From contig VWYX01000126.1 in NCBI GenBank assembly GCA_013396525.1, positions 248,001 to 312,000 of the forward strand: DNA of 64,000 nt, given 5' to 3'. The notes under the pieces are model-generated. The model was not told the DNA's origin. It did no database searches and saw only the letters and a program-made list of their open reading frames with translations. Source of the DNA: Chaetorhynchus papuensis (Eukaryota; Chordata; Aves; Passeriformes; Rhipiduridae). Below are positions 1-12,152 of the stretch, in pieces. The position numbers were made by a program, and so were the translations under genes. Positions within the stretch are counted from its first letter, which is position 1, and the number at the start of each line of letters is the position of its first letter.

Positions 1-1
1 G

Positions 2-52
2 GACTCACAATGCAACAGTTAAGCACATGCTTAACTCCTACAAGGTAAGTAT
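2..52 (+). repeat. Fragment of an old sauropsid interspersed repeat
   Basis: The segment contains the near-palindrome GTTAAGCA-CA-TGCTTAAC (16-33). It follows the layout of a repeat I remember from bird and turtle genomes, with a GATTCAGCAAAGCA-like start and then a TTAAGCACATGCTTAACT core. A second segment at 58,773-58,830 has the same layout in the same orientation. I do not assert a family name. The AAG/GTAAGT at 42-50 looks like a splice donor, but the repeat explains the sequence better than an exon does. The left end is cut by the window edge. Confidence 0.4.
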
Positions 53-3000
53 CTTCATCAAAGAAAACTAACAGGTATTGCTGCCATGATTAAAGCTAAA
101 CACTTTGTAAGCATTTTGATGGACAGAGTCAGTTTTATTGTTTTTCAGGTTTTTCTATTTAAAATACTATTAAGTGACTATGGAAGCTCTAGAACTAGAG
201 GCTTATTCAAGTTCTACTTTAAAAAAAAGTTGAGTTGAAGTATTAGAGATCAGTGTCTTTTATCCATTTTCCTCACATGCAGGCTGAGTTTTGCTCCCAT
301 ATCTAAAAGTATTGGAAGTATCTTAACTGCTAACAATTTACCTTCTTTAGCAGGATGAAGACATTTCAGTTTGCATGTCATAGAATCAAACCAAAACTTG
401 AGTGACAGAAGGCAACAAGTTCATCTTAGAGGAGCATATATAGAAAAACAGAATGTTCTGCTTGGTAACAAGAAAAAAAAATTGACAGCATATTGCCTTT
501 GCCACTTTAAGCATGTTCCAGGTTGGTGGGCATTTTTATTATTTTCCTTTTCTATCTCACATAACTTGCAGAAATACATTTCATTCATTGCCTGTTGCCA
601 GTTGAGCTCTAACATAAGATCTTCACAATCAGTGACTGTGAAGACTGTGGTCTTGAGTCCTTTAGTGTCTGAATTGTCAACTTGTGATTCTTTTATTTTT
701 GAGGTAACTATTCAGCATTTCATAAAATTGTCTGCACTTCATATTGTCTCATTTTTGGCAGTTGCAAGTACAGGTACTGAAAAATCACTAATTACTTTTA
801 TAATAATGGGCTGGTGAACAACACATTTTTAAAACAATGGGAAAATAAGAAGTGAGAAGACTTTGTGATTGTTCTTTATGTCTAACAATGGACAGTCTGA
901 GTAAAATGTAAAAGAGTTAATAATTGTAATGAAATAGACCTCATTGTATTGTAGCAAGTTAAAAATGTGCCTCTTGCCGCAGAGCTTCCATTAATATTGT
1001 TTGAGGGAAGTAGCATCAATGCACTGTAATAGACGTTTATTAATAGGCCAGAACAGTCATCAGTCTCTGGGATGGTGTGATAGCTGAATACAGTGAACAT
1101 GAGCATCTTGACAAGCAAGTAGCAAAATCTATCAATCACTTTCAGCATGAAGATGCTGTGATAATTAGGTTTACACTGGTAATAAAATATGGATAAATAA
1201 AGTGTTCAAAGCCATGGAAAATGTAGGGTCCATAGTGAATATCCTATGAAATATAAAAGAGGGCATCACCATAAATTCATCTAGCTGTGTAGACTGAGAT
1301 CATTATTCTCTTGACCCATCTTGCTATTTTTAGAATAAAATTCATGCATTTTTCAATCAGCACTGTTCAATGGTAAAAGCACTCCCAGGCTTAAAGCCTA
1401 GGTTGGATTCTTTTCTTGCTGTGCTCATGTGCAAGGATGTTCAGTGTCCTTCCTGTTGATGGTGCTGATGCCCTCAGCACAGAAGCGTGGTGGCTTTTTT
1501 TTAGTTTGTGCTAGTCACTTTTTCTTTCCAGTATTGGCCAGATGAAGATTGGGGTGTGCTCTGCTTCCTTTTATGCTGCTCTGTGTGGCTGGTTGACTCC
1601 ATTTATTTCTGTGGATTTACTCTAAGTTTATGGTTTAAGGAAAAACAAGCTTCCTGGTCTAATAGCTTCTGCTGCTAATGAGTCAAAGTCTCCTAGACTG
1701 AGAAATGATCTTTCATTTGACTTCTGGGGAAAAAAAGGTACTGATTTTTTTTTCTGTTTTAGGGCATTGTCCCAGGCAAGACAAGCCTTGTGTAGTGGGA
1801 ATCCATTGCATTTACATCAAGTTTCAATCTCTTTATAAAAGCAGGTTAATCTATACTTTAGCATAAGGAACATGGCCCAGTCTGAGTTACTAATCTGCCC
1901 CACACTAAATGGCCCCTAATTTTTTTCATTATTTTAAGAAAATTAGTAAATTGATTTCCTGAAAAAGTTTCTTGTTTGTCAGTCCACTAAACTGATGTCT
2001 TTGTGCTCGACTGTGGCACTGCCTGGTTCAGGCAGCAGCAGAGAAGGCTTCTCCTGCCAGTGTGCCTCCACCCTGGCCTGTAGTGGGGGAGAGGTAACTT
2101 TGCTTCTTATGCTTCATTTAATTCTTGGCACTGTCTGCTGAGAATGGCAATGGAGTTGCCAGTTATGGCATGCAGGTTTATTGCTGGGAATTGAGCCAGA
2201 ACCACCAATCCATTTTGCACAGACAGTGAACAGCAATGGTAAATACTTCTTGTTCATTACTAACCAAAACTGGGTTTGAACTGAAGTCTTGGAGGTGAAA
2301 GACTGTCTCCCATTCCTTACTCCCCTTAACGTTTCAGTCTGCCTCATAAAATTTTCTAAAACCAAATGTAAACCTTGTGTATAAAATGAAATCCAGAGGA
2401 GAAAAGAAAATCCAGAGTGAAGACTGAACCTGTTTTCTTCTTCAGCAAGCTTCTTTGCTAGTAATGACCCTGGAAAATTGTTCTCTGATTATTCTCTTGA
2501 GAGATTACTCTAATTTCTTGCTGCTGTAGATGGCCATATGATCAATTGTCATCAGTCACTGCCTGATGATGGGTCATTACTTACCAGTGCATACTTGGGG
2601 GAAAAAACCACATGCGACTTCCATTAGGAGGCAGAGTGCACCTACATCAAATATGAAGTATACACTAAGTTCTTATTAATAACATTTCAAGACTGTCCTC
2701 CTAAAATTCCTAGCACAGAAGCTGCCTTCACAGTGGAAGAACCGAAACTATGAAAGATTTGCAGCTTACAGCCAGGCAAATGAGTATTCCCCTAAGTAAA
2801 AGATCTGATTTTCAGTTGAGCATTTCAATAACAGATCAGTTTTATTGAGAAAAAAAAGTAAAGCTCATACTGTTCTTTGCTTCAGGACCTCCTAGCTTAA
2901 TTAATGAATTAAATTAAATTAAGGTACAGCCAGTATAAATATTTCCTTCTTGTTCCATTACAGAGTTAAGAATGCATATATGACACCATGGAAAATGCTG

Positions 3001-5013
3001 CATCTCACGGGTACCATATTAGCCAGGAAGTCTGAATATCTTCAAGAATATGGAGATTGTTTTGGTGAAATATTAAAATACATTTCTTTCATATTTTCTA
3101 AATTTCCTAGCAGAAATTTAACTCAAACAGACCTTCAGCTGAGTAAACTACTGAGAATTGAACAATGTAAAGCAAGCACAGTCCTACTATGCTGAGTGGC
3201 CTTTTGAATGGATTCTGCAAGGGCAACCTCTTTCCTATAAAGGTGAAGGCATTTTCTGTCTAAATCACAGGGATTTTCATTTAGGCTTTCAAAGTGAAAT
3301 CTAGTAGATCAAGAGGAAGAAAGGTAGAAAAAGGTGAAATTGGAGGAAGGAGGTTTTTTTTTTTTTGGTCCCAGTAAATGGAGAGCATTGAATTATGTAG
3401 AGAAAGGTTTGGCTGAGATTTGGTCATGTTGCTGTGTGTACCCATCTGGCACTGAATGGTACTGGGTCTGGTGCACGCTGTTGTAAATTAATAGATATGC
3501 AAATAAGTGTTTTGTGGGTAGGATTGGTTTTCATGTTTCCCCCCACTTCCCCAAAGTCCCATGTCTGTGTGAAAGACCTCTTAAGAAGTCTTACAAGAAG
3601 CAAAGAAAAAAGAAGGCTCATTCCCTGACCAGTACTTATTGGTATCTTTTGTGCATACTGCCACTAAGGGCACTGGTGAGTAATCACAAGCATAGATTTT
3701 TATCTGTGAAGAAACCAAGGAGAATGTATAAATGTGCAGGTTACTGGAAAAACTTTATTATAAAGTTATTTGAAATGACAAGTAGACCACTTAGTTTTAA
3801 CCACCTCAAAGTCAGTTTTGAAATTGTGTAGGCATGGAAGGGAGTGGTCAGCTCAGCCCTCCCATCCTCATGGATGCAGGTGACACTGTGCTTCAGTGTG
3901 GAGAGAAGGCTGCACAGCGTTCAGAAACTTTAAATTGACTAGCTTGGGTTGACTGAAGTTGCTGAACTGTGACAGTCTGAGTCCTTACACAAGACCCTGC
4001 TGGAGCCTGCACTGCTCTCAGGATTTGAGCTAGCTAGCTTGAGTTACTTGGAGTATGTCCCCACCTCTGAATGTCAAGGGAGTTACTGCAATGAATCAAA
4101 ACCTCAAACATTTTGCTTGAAGCATTTATCAGCTCTGGCCTGCTTTCTCATCATGAATTGGCCCTGGATAGTTAATTGTAATATGCTGTTTAACACTGGA
4201 ATGTACATTTTGGGAAAGGATCTCTTTGGGAAATATCATTGTGTCTACTCCTTCCAGCTTAATGTCCTGTGCTCACTCATCTATATTTATTATGTTGCTT
4301 GGGTTTAGATGGGGAATTTTACAGAGCAAATTTGAGCCATAGTCCCATTGAAATATAGGGGGAGCTCAGTACCCCCTTCACTTACGTTATAAAACTGTAG
4401 GTTAAACTATGCAGACAGTTCAGTTTGGAGTCATTTAGGGCTATGTAGATGCCAGGTGGAGTTACCAAGGGTTCCCAAGGTGGTCAAACGCCTGATGTCC
4501 ACTGAAAGGCAAGTAGGATTCAGGATCTTCTCTGTATCCTGCAGTCACTATGTTATTTCTTCAGACACTGAAGCGTGTTTTTAAATTTACCCCCAAGTAT
4601 TTTTGAAAATCACGCTCTTTAGCTTGTGTGCTTCTGCTGTTGATCAGCTTACCCACCCCATTGCCCAGCGGCGACTGAAGCAGGACTGCAGTTACCACTG
4701 CACGTTCGTCTCTGGCACCATCTAGTGACTCCAGAACTATGCTTCCAACCACTGCTCTTTCCCATGGCTGAACTAGATGCGCTCTCCTTTGGCAAGAGCT
4801 TAAAATTCAGATCAGTGCAGATGTCGCTCTCATGAAATGAACTCACCTTAGAGCAATGGCTGCAAAGCGTTTTGGGAAAAAGCTTTGTAGTATGGCTCTT
4901 GTACTAACAGTTTAGATTTGTAATTCAAGGTGCAAAACTGCCAAAGCACATAAAAAATAATGTGAAGATCTTATTATAGATATTTTGTTACAGTAACAAT
5001 CAGGAATGGGTAC

Positions 5014-5025
5014 GTGTGTGTGTGT
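5014..5025. repeat. Short (GT)n microsatellite
   Basis: Six uninterrupted GT units lie in otherwise AT-rich sequence. It is too short to be very mutable. Confidence 0.8.
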
Positions 5026-7016
5026 CTGTTTTAAGACTGTCATAGTCTTTGAGCATCTTTTCTAGTCCTAATAAAATGGCTGAGAATGAAATGAGCATAC
5101 TTAAATTATAGAATGATTCAGCATCATGTTGTTAATAATGTAGAGAAATGAGATATAAAAGCTTTTACTCAAGCATACCCTAAAGCAAATTTAAGTAGAG
5201 CACACAGCTATGATGCTGATTGTTTTCACAGGTGTTGGCACCATATGAATTAAATGAAGAAAAAAATGGTGAAACATTTATGACTCATTAGAATTATGTG
5301 GTTTTTTATCCTGTCCTAACAACTGAAAAAAGGTGTAATTTACATTTGCAGCCAAATGGCGTGAAGTAACATTATACTTTACCGACATGAAAAGAGGAGA
5401 CTTCCAGATGACTACTATTCTGAACTTCTCTAGTTCTCAAATCCTGGATTTTCAGTTTCTTGTGTGGACTTTTGAGAGCTGACATTATTGCCCAATTAAA
5501 ACAAAAAAAAAGTCAAAACGGAATATGGTAACTTAAAATCTACAGAACATGTGGTTTCAAGGAACTAAGGGCTGTTCCCTGGATGCAACACCTTTATAAT
5601 CAGAGTATTTTTCCTTTTCATCAAGAATACACTTGATAGATCCAAAGAGAGCCACATCCATGTTTGTTTGGGTTTTTTAAAAATAAACTCTGTATCCTCC
5701 TTTTCCTTTCTCCTTTAATTCCTTTTTTTTAAAATCAGAATTGTTTTGTTGTAGGTCTTTTGTAGTTTGTTGTATATCTTAAATATTTACATGAAGGAGG
5801 TATCCTGACAGGCTGATCTATAGCAGGAAAGCAACAAATAAACAAATCCATGTCTACAGTATTTTAGATCCTGGTTTCCTGAGCTAAGTGTTTATTTTTC
5901 CTATTGTAAAAACCTGCATTGAAATACATTCAAAATGGAGTTCACATGGCAGCTTTCAGGCAACATCTAGTGTTTTAACAAAGCTGTAATAGTAACCTCA
6001 GCTTCCCATACACTGTAGTTGGCTGAAAAAGAAAGCAGCTGATTTATCAGAGCCTCTATGCTGTAGATGAGTCTTCAGAAAAAGAACATGTCGTACTTTA
6101 CAACTGAGACGTTTTTGCAAACACCTAATAAACCAGAAAAAGAAAGTTTTATTGGGCTTTATGAGAACATTTTTCTCCTCTCACCAGAGCACCAAACCCA
6201 GTTTGTAATCCTACTTTCATTTATTTCATTCTCCCCTGAAATTTCTCATAGCACAGACTCACTCAGTTTTGGCTGCCTAATTTGCATCTCATGGCCTGCA
6301 GTATCTCTTTAGGAGGTGAACTATTAAAAATACATTAGCCTGGTGTGGATGGTAATGGGCCAAATGCTGCTGGTTTTGAAGGCAATCTGGGAAGCCTCAT
6401 GCTCTCTCTGATTCTTGATAGCTGTGCAAGCAAGTTGTTTGCTTTTTCTGTCCTTGGATTTTCAAAGTTCTAGCAGCAGATGTAGGTGAGATTATTGTTC
6501 TTCTGAAAGTCTGAATTGAGAAAAGCACTTTTCTTCCTTTCCAAGCTTGCTCTAATCTTTAATGTTACCCTTATTTCTGTTCTGCCAGAACTGTGTCCTA
6601 TAAGTATCCAAAAATGTTACACATAACTTTGGCTTGCTTACAGAAGATGATCCAACCACTAACATTTGCCTTCTGTAGCTGAATGCTGAAAGAAAAAATA
6701 ATCCACATTTGAAATGTGAGACTTTGTTGCTGTCAGTTTCTGGACTTGATTATTAGGACTGTGATTTTTATCTACTCACTTGTACAGTAATTAAAAGCAA
6801 TTCCCTCATCAGTTATCATCCTGCAAAGCCAGCTTTTAAGCAGTGCTTGATGTACAGTTTATTAACCTAAGCCCACATTGAGGGAAAGGTGACATAGTTT
6901 AAAAAGTAAGAATGAACACATCTGCTCTGAAACAAAGAGCTGAATGTAAAATAGATTCTTACTGTTAAACCAGCAAAAATGGCAATGTGATTTTAATTGG
7001 CAAAGTAGGAGTAATT

Positions 7017-7034
7017 ACCTGGCTTGGGCCAGGT
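7017..7034. repeat. Perfect 7-bp inverted repeat
   Basis: The arms ACCTGGC and GCCAGGT flank a TTGG loop, giving a GC-rich hairpin in an AT-rich context. No function is implied. A TAATTA-like homeodomain core lies just to the left. Confidence 0.6.
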
Positions 7035-8944
7035 GTATGCCTCCATTCTGTCCACTCCCATCTGTGTCCTTTTTACGTGGATTATTTTCTGTGTGGATAT
7101 ATCCTGTCATGATGGGGTAGGTGATTAAAGAATTAAGAAGGAAATCAGGGAGTCAATAACTTGCATGCTGAAGAGGAACAGCTATTCAGCTGCCTGACAA
7201 CCTTTGCCACGCCTTCTAGCAGGTATTGATGAGCACATACGATTATTGGTGTCAGCTCCAATTCAAAGGTATTTGATATTAACTGGATACTGTGCCTCTA
7301 GTTGCCAGTGTTGTAACTTATGGCATCTTTATGCTAGGAAAGAAATGTAAAATAATAGGCAAAAAAAAGCATGATATCTATCTGTGATGATTTTTTGCAG
7401 TGGGTACTGGAGACAAAACATAAGAGTGAATGAAGGCAGACTAAGAGTGAGCTCAACTATGGATCTACCACATTGGACTTCTCTTGACTGCTGAAAATGA
7501 CTGATACGGAATCTTGTGAGAGTACTCAAATATTAGAAAGAAAAGGCACTGAGAGAAGAAAACTGAAAGTGGAGCACAACTCCCTGAAGTATTGTATGCA
7601 CCTAAAGCACTGGTGTGCGCGTGCCTGAGAAAGGGGAGCAGAAACAACTCTGGGTGTAAAGATGCAGTGCTTACTGATGGAGTTCTGGTATATCCAGGAA
7701 GGGGAAACAATGAGGTGAAAAGCTACTACTGACTCTGCTTCTTCAAATGCTTTCATTCAAGGCAGTCTTACAAAACAGCATGGCGTGTGACAGGCAGGAA
7801 AGCGATGTGCAATCCATGGTCGGCCAAGAGAAAGCAGTAAGTGCCACAGACTGTTGTGCCCACCCCCAGGAAGTGAATGAAGAATTGCATGGATTTTGTT
7901 TTAAATGGAGCTGAACAGTAATCCCAGGAGATTTAGGAGCTGACATCATGCAGTGGATACATATTTCACACCTGGGGATAGAGACATGCCTGAGATGAGC
8001 CAGGAAATGTATCTACAGGCCAGGCATGAATACCCAGTTGAAAGCACACAAGGAACACTGCAAGCTGTGCAAAGAATATAGTGATTGACAAGAAACGCCT
8101 CATGGAATTCCAGCCCAGACCTAGAAAAGGTCCGAACAGACTTGTTAATTTCTAATGAAAGAAACTTTATGGCATAGTAGATTAATAACCCAGTTTTTGA
8201 AAGATGCACAGACAAGAACAGTGATCAGAAAACTGAAGGTACAGATTTTTAAATGTGCAATAACTCACTAGCTGGGACCAAGTGAGAGGCTCCTGATACT
8301 CTTCATTTAAGCATTTGAAAAATTTGGTACCTTTAAATACATCTTCATAAGATTTATGTTTCTGAAAATATGCAACAGGATAGGCCTATGGCATCAGCCT
8401 TGGCAGCAGCCAGGAAACTGGCAGTGTTAGACAGATAGTAAGAGTGTTTGGCCTGGTTATTTTGAACCTTTTAAATGCTAAATGTTCCCATGGTTTAAAT
8501 AGAGACATGTACTCAGACTCTGGCCTTGCAGTCTAGGTAAGTTTGTCTACTAAAGCCTGAGGCAAAACCAATCAATATTTTTTCTTTACAGTTCTTAGGA
8601 AACTAAGCAAGTGCAAAGCACTGAAACCCCGGAGGTTACTGTATGCAGAAAGGTAGGTACAAAATTAGCCATTAAGTTATTATGAAATGTAACAAAAAAA
8701 ATGATACTGGGTGCAGGATATGAAATGAATAGAACAAGCAGGAAAAATGAAACTAAAGATACCGTGCTGTGACTTGAAGATGACACGGGTGATCATAGTC
8801 TGTTAGGCTAATGTAAGCAAGACCATACGTGAAGTGTGTGATCAACACAGAGGATCAATATGGCCAATCCTTTTGAGTGCCCTCAATAGTAGTAGAAAAC
8901 AGGGAAGTTGGTGGCTTCATCATTGGCATTTGATGTTGTTTTAG

Positions 8945-9207
8945 CTATTGCAAATGTCTGCCTGGTGTCCATTTGCTACCCTGGTGGAGTGTCAGTCTAC
9001 TTTAGGTCCTGCGTCATCTCTGCTATTCCTGTGCAGATGTCCTGGATGCCTTAGGGCCTTCTCAAATGGCACTGGGCACCTGTGTGTCAGACAGGAATCC
9101 TGGCCTCTGCTTTGTGAAGCAGCACATTCCTGAAGGGCCACAACAGTGTGGTCATGGCCACAGCCAAGCATGGCAGCAGTGAGCAAGCTGCAAGTATCTT
9201 TAAACAG
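8945..9207 (+). other. Exon-like segment (possible non-coding RNA exon)
   Basis: The segment follows a T-rich run ending in TTTTAG (8939-8944) and ends at a consensus donor, CAG/GTAAGT, at 9205-9213. It is somewhat more GC-rich than its surroundings. The frame I checked across it closes with a stop, and the 61-codon frame inside it (8948-9133) resembles no protein I know. If it is real it is more likely a long non-coding RNA or UTR exon than a coding one. Splice motifs of this quality also arise by chance, so this is a weak call. Confidence 0.15.
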
Positions 9208-11538
9208 GTAAGTCTGTGCAATAATTATCTTCAGCTTGGGTCTTTTAAGGCTGGCTGTGAGTTGAGCCCTACAGCTTCCTGCCTTGGCTGAGAATGAATC
9301 ACCTGTGGGGAGCTGTATTTCCCAGAGCAGATGGGAGCTGTCGGGTTCAGAGTCAGAAATTATGGAAAGGGATACAACGTGTAACAGCTCCCTTTGGGCA
9401 AGAGAGATCGGAGAGGGGGATAGGTAGGTCTCTCCAGCCAAGGAGAGGATATCACAGATAAGGATGCTTAAGGAAGATGCTTTAACAGGCCATCAGGTAT
9501 CTATGTAAAATACCTAGAGGAGAAAGCAATTAAAAGAGCTCTAGTTGATTAAAAAAAAAGTTGAAGAAAATGTAGTTAGTCTGAGAATAAACTTAATCAC
9601 CAAGGTGCCCTTGAAGTTTATCAGACCACCTAGAGGTGCAATATCCTAGACAGGCAATGAGTTCTCAGAAATACCCTTCATCTAATTTTTTTTTATTATT
9701 TTTCCCTACCCTAGGACGATTGAAGTGTTTTGGTTTGGTTTGGCTGGAAGACTGTACTAGCTTGCCAGAGGGAATTCAGAGGAAACCAGAATATTTTCCC
9801 AAAGAGAAGATAAGGCCCAGCCACACCTTGCAACATCAAATCTTTAATCATGTACCTGCCTGCATAACAGCAGCAATATTCAGTGTTTCTGTAACATCAT
9901 TCATGCAAGAATTTCAAAGCACTTCATAAGCACTAATTAATCAAACCTCACAAACCCTCAGCAAGCAGCAACTTTGCCCACCAATGAAGTGTAATCAGCT
10001 CTAAAATGGAACATGATGGCAGTTTGATATCTCATAACATGATGCAACAGGTCAAGGCGAGTAGAACAGGAGCAATTGAGGGCACTTGGTAAGCACTGAT
10101 CCTTAAACAGCTTCGTAGACACAGTGCTTCACTGGATATGTTTTGTGGAAATATTTGGCAAACATAGTTTTGTGAAAAAGCTATTTATGTATTGCACACA
10201 AAAGAACAATTTGAAATATATTTTTTAATTTCTCATAGATCTCCTAATGCTAAAGGCAAATATCTACACTTTGCAGGGGCAATGCATCACAGTGCTATCC
10301 ACTATTTGTGGGACCTTGTTTCCATCCCTCTAACCAGTGGCACCTGGAGTCCTAGAGGTCATGAAATAAGCCACTCTGATGTAGTTCTTAACCCCCAGAC
10401 ACTGCCACCTGAGCTTCCCCAGGGGAAGAAGGAAGCTGTGCCCGAGACTGCAGGCTCTACCTTCAGTTCCACTATGTTTTGAGGGACCGCCCAGCACATT
10501 TAGTACTTGACCCCCCAAGATGGGTCTCTCAAAGCTGTGACCCCCAGCTACAAAATCTGCTCCAGTGCAGAAGCCACAGGGCCTAAATTAGTGCCTTCTC
10601 TTGGCCCAGCCAAAGCTGTCAATGTTCCAGTTGACTACAATGAGAGAAAGATTGGGCTGGCTCAGTTTCTTTATATTTCTGCCAATCCGATCTTGAGGGG
10701 CGGATGAATTCAGAATGTTATTAATACTCTGAGTATGTATCTTCCCAATTAAGCATATGTTGAACAACCTTCAGCTATTCCTGTCTGTAGGCAAAACATC
10801 ACTGTGTTTTAGGTCTCCTGTCCCACCACTTCTCATCTCTTTTGGAAGCAAATGGGACATGGGTTTTGGTTTTTGGTTGTTTTTTTTTTACCTCATGCAA
10901 TAAAATTATATTGTACTTGTGTAAAACAATGTGCAAACCATTAAGTAGAATAATGAAATGCTGGAAGTTAAAACAATAAGCTTGGATGATTTAAACCTTG
11001 CTACATTTTAAATGTGCAATATGTTTGCAAGAATGAAATTGGTCTTTGGGGCTGAATTAATAGTACAGATATCCAGCCCATTTTGGAAAGAACAAGTAAT
11101 ACCTAGGAACATAATTTAAACCAGTCTTGTAATTAGCTGGTCATTTCACATTATGAGAGTTCTGGTCTTGTTGTTTGGCTTTATAAACGACTCATATAGT
11201 CATCTTCTAATTATACGTGATATGTTTAAAAAATACAACAAAACTCACCAAACTGTTTAGATGAGAATCTTTCCTTTGGCAGAAGAGTGAAAAGTAAATA
11301 ATTTAGATGGATTACTCCCCATTAGTATGTCTTTGCAAACTTATTTAAAAACCCAAGATCTGGAAGCTCCTTATGGTAACCTGAAGGTATGGTTAAAATT
11401 CTCCCCGATTTCACTTCCTGATTATGAAGAAACAAAGTATTTTCAGTCAAAACTCATCTCACTGTACATCTAATTGATAAATAAGGGCTATAACTGTGAA
11501 TGCAAAAAGACGGCTTTGTTCATGAGTATGGTAGAAAC
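9208..11538. other. Non-coding DNA without recognisable genes
   Basis: AT-rich single-copy-looking sequence. It has short open frames on both strands but no recognisable repeat, RNA gene or coding exon. Confidence 0.55.
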
Positions 11539-11848
11539 TGTCGAATCAGACGCTCTATAATTGAAATTCAAACTTTTGCAGGACTAAATTTAGATCCTAG
11601 GAGGACTGTACTATGGAGGCCGGTGGGCCAGCGGTACAAGGAACAAAGAGAGTCCACTGGTAGGACAGCCCCTAGTATCAGAGATCCTACCCAGGTTAGG
11701 GTGACTGAAAAGGCTTCCCCCATGATCCTGTGTTCTGTTACGTTAATGTACCCCAGTTTCGTTTCCCCTGTTGGCTCATTTGGCCTCCCCACTCCTTGTT
11801 ACCTTATATGTTCCTGCCCTAGAAGGCTCTCTGCTCCAGGTTCCTCCC

Positions 11849-11977
11849 ATTGGCCCTTGCCCCATTGCCACTCCCCCAGAGTTTCCCTATTGGTTCCCTT
11901 ACTCTAGTCCCACCTTTGTACCACCGCTGCGCCCCCAGACCATTGCTCTCTGATGCTCCCTCTGCTCCTGTATAAAA
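11849..11977 (+). promoter_or_regulatory. LTR promoter: two CCAAT boxes and a TATA box
   Basis: ATTGG occurs at 11849 and 11889, and TATAAAA at 11971-11977, about 80-120 bp downstream. That spacing is typical of a compact polymerase II promoter. Transcription would be expected to start near 12,000, reading rightward. Confidence 0.55.
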
Positions 11978-12035
11978 CCCTGGAACCTCTATTGTTCTTT
12001 GTCTTCGTCCCTGGACCCCTTCACGGTGTGGCTGC

Positions 12036-12152
12036 AATAAACCACCACCCGTGGAACCCTATACGGAGATGCTTCCTGGCTCTTTACCGTCAATTCATTC
12101 CTGGAGCTGTTGGGGTGTGGGTTGTGTGTGGGGGGGTGTGTGTGTGGTGGCT
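12036..12152 (+). terminator. LTR polyadenylation signal with GT-rich downstream region
   Basis: AATAAA lies at 12036-12041, within about 40 bases of the inferred transcription start, as in the R region of many LTRs. A strongly GT-rich tract follows at about 12110-12152. That is further downstream than the usual 20-40 bases. Confidence 0.5.

Larger units (their letters stand above)
53..8944. other. Non-coding DNA without recognisable genes
   Basis: AT-rich, CpG-poor sequence with short open frames on both strands and none with recognisable protein content. Small landmarks are a 13-base T run (3354-3366), a 12-bp AGCT palindrome (4028-4039), a (GT)6 run (5014-5025) and a 7-bp hairpin (7017-7034). 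The AG after a pyrimidine-rich run near 2940-2963 looks like a splice acceptor, but no matching exon can be defended. Confidence 0.6.

Noticed and set aside
3..50. Possible coding exon end: an open frame running into AAG/GTAAGT at the left edge.
   Set aside because: Only about 15 codons are visible, and the segment is better explained by a palindromic interspersed repeat with a relative at 58.8 kb.
378..400. TCATAGAATC, resembling a reversed CR1 terminus.
   Set aside because: The following sequence does not match CR1 at all.
8992..9441. A 149-codon minus-strand frame.
   Set aside because: Random-looking composition, with no family resemblance or promoter or splice context on that strand.
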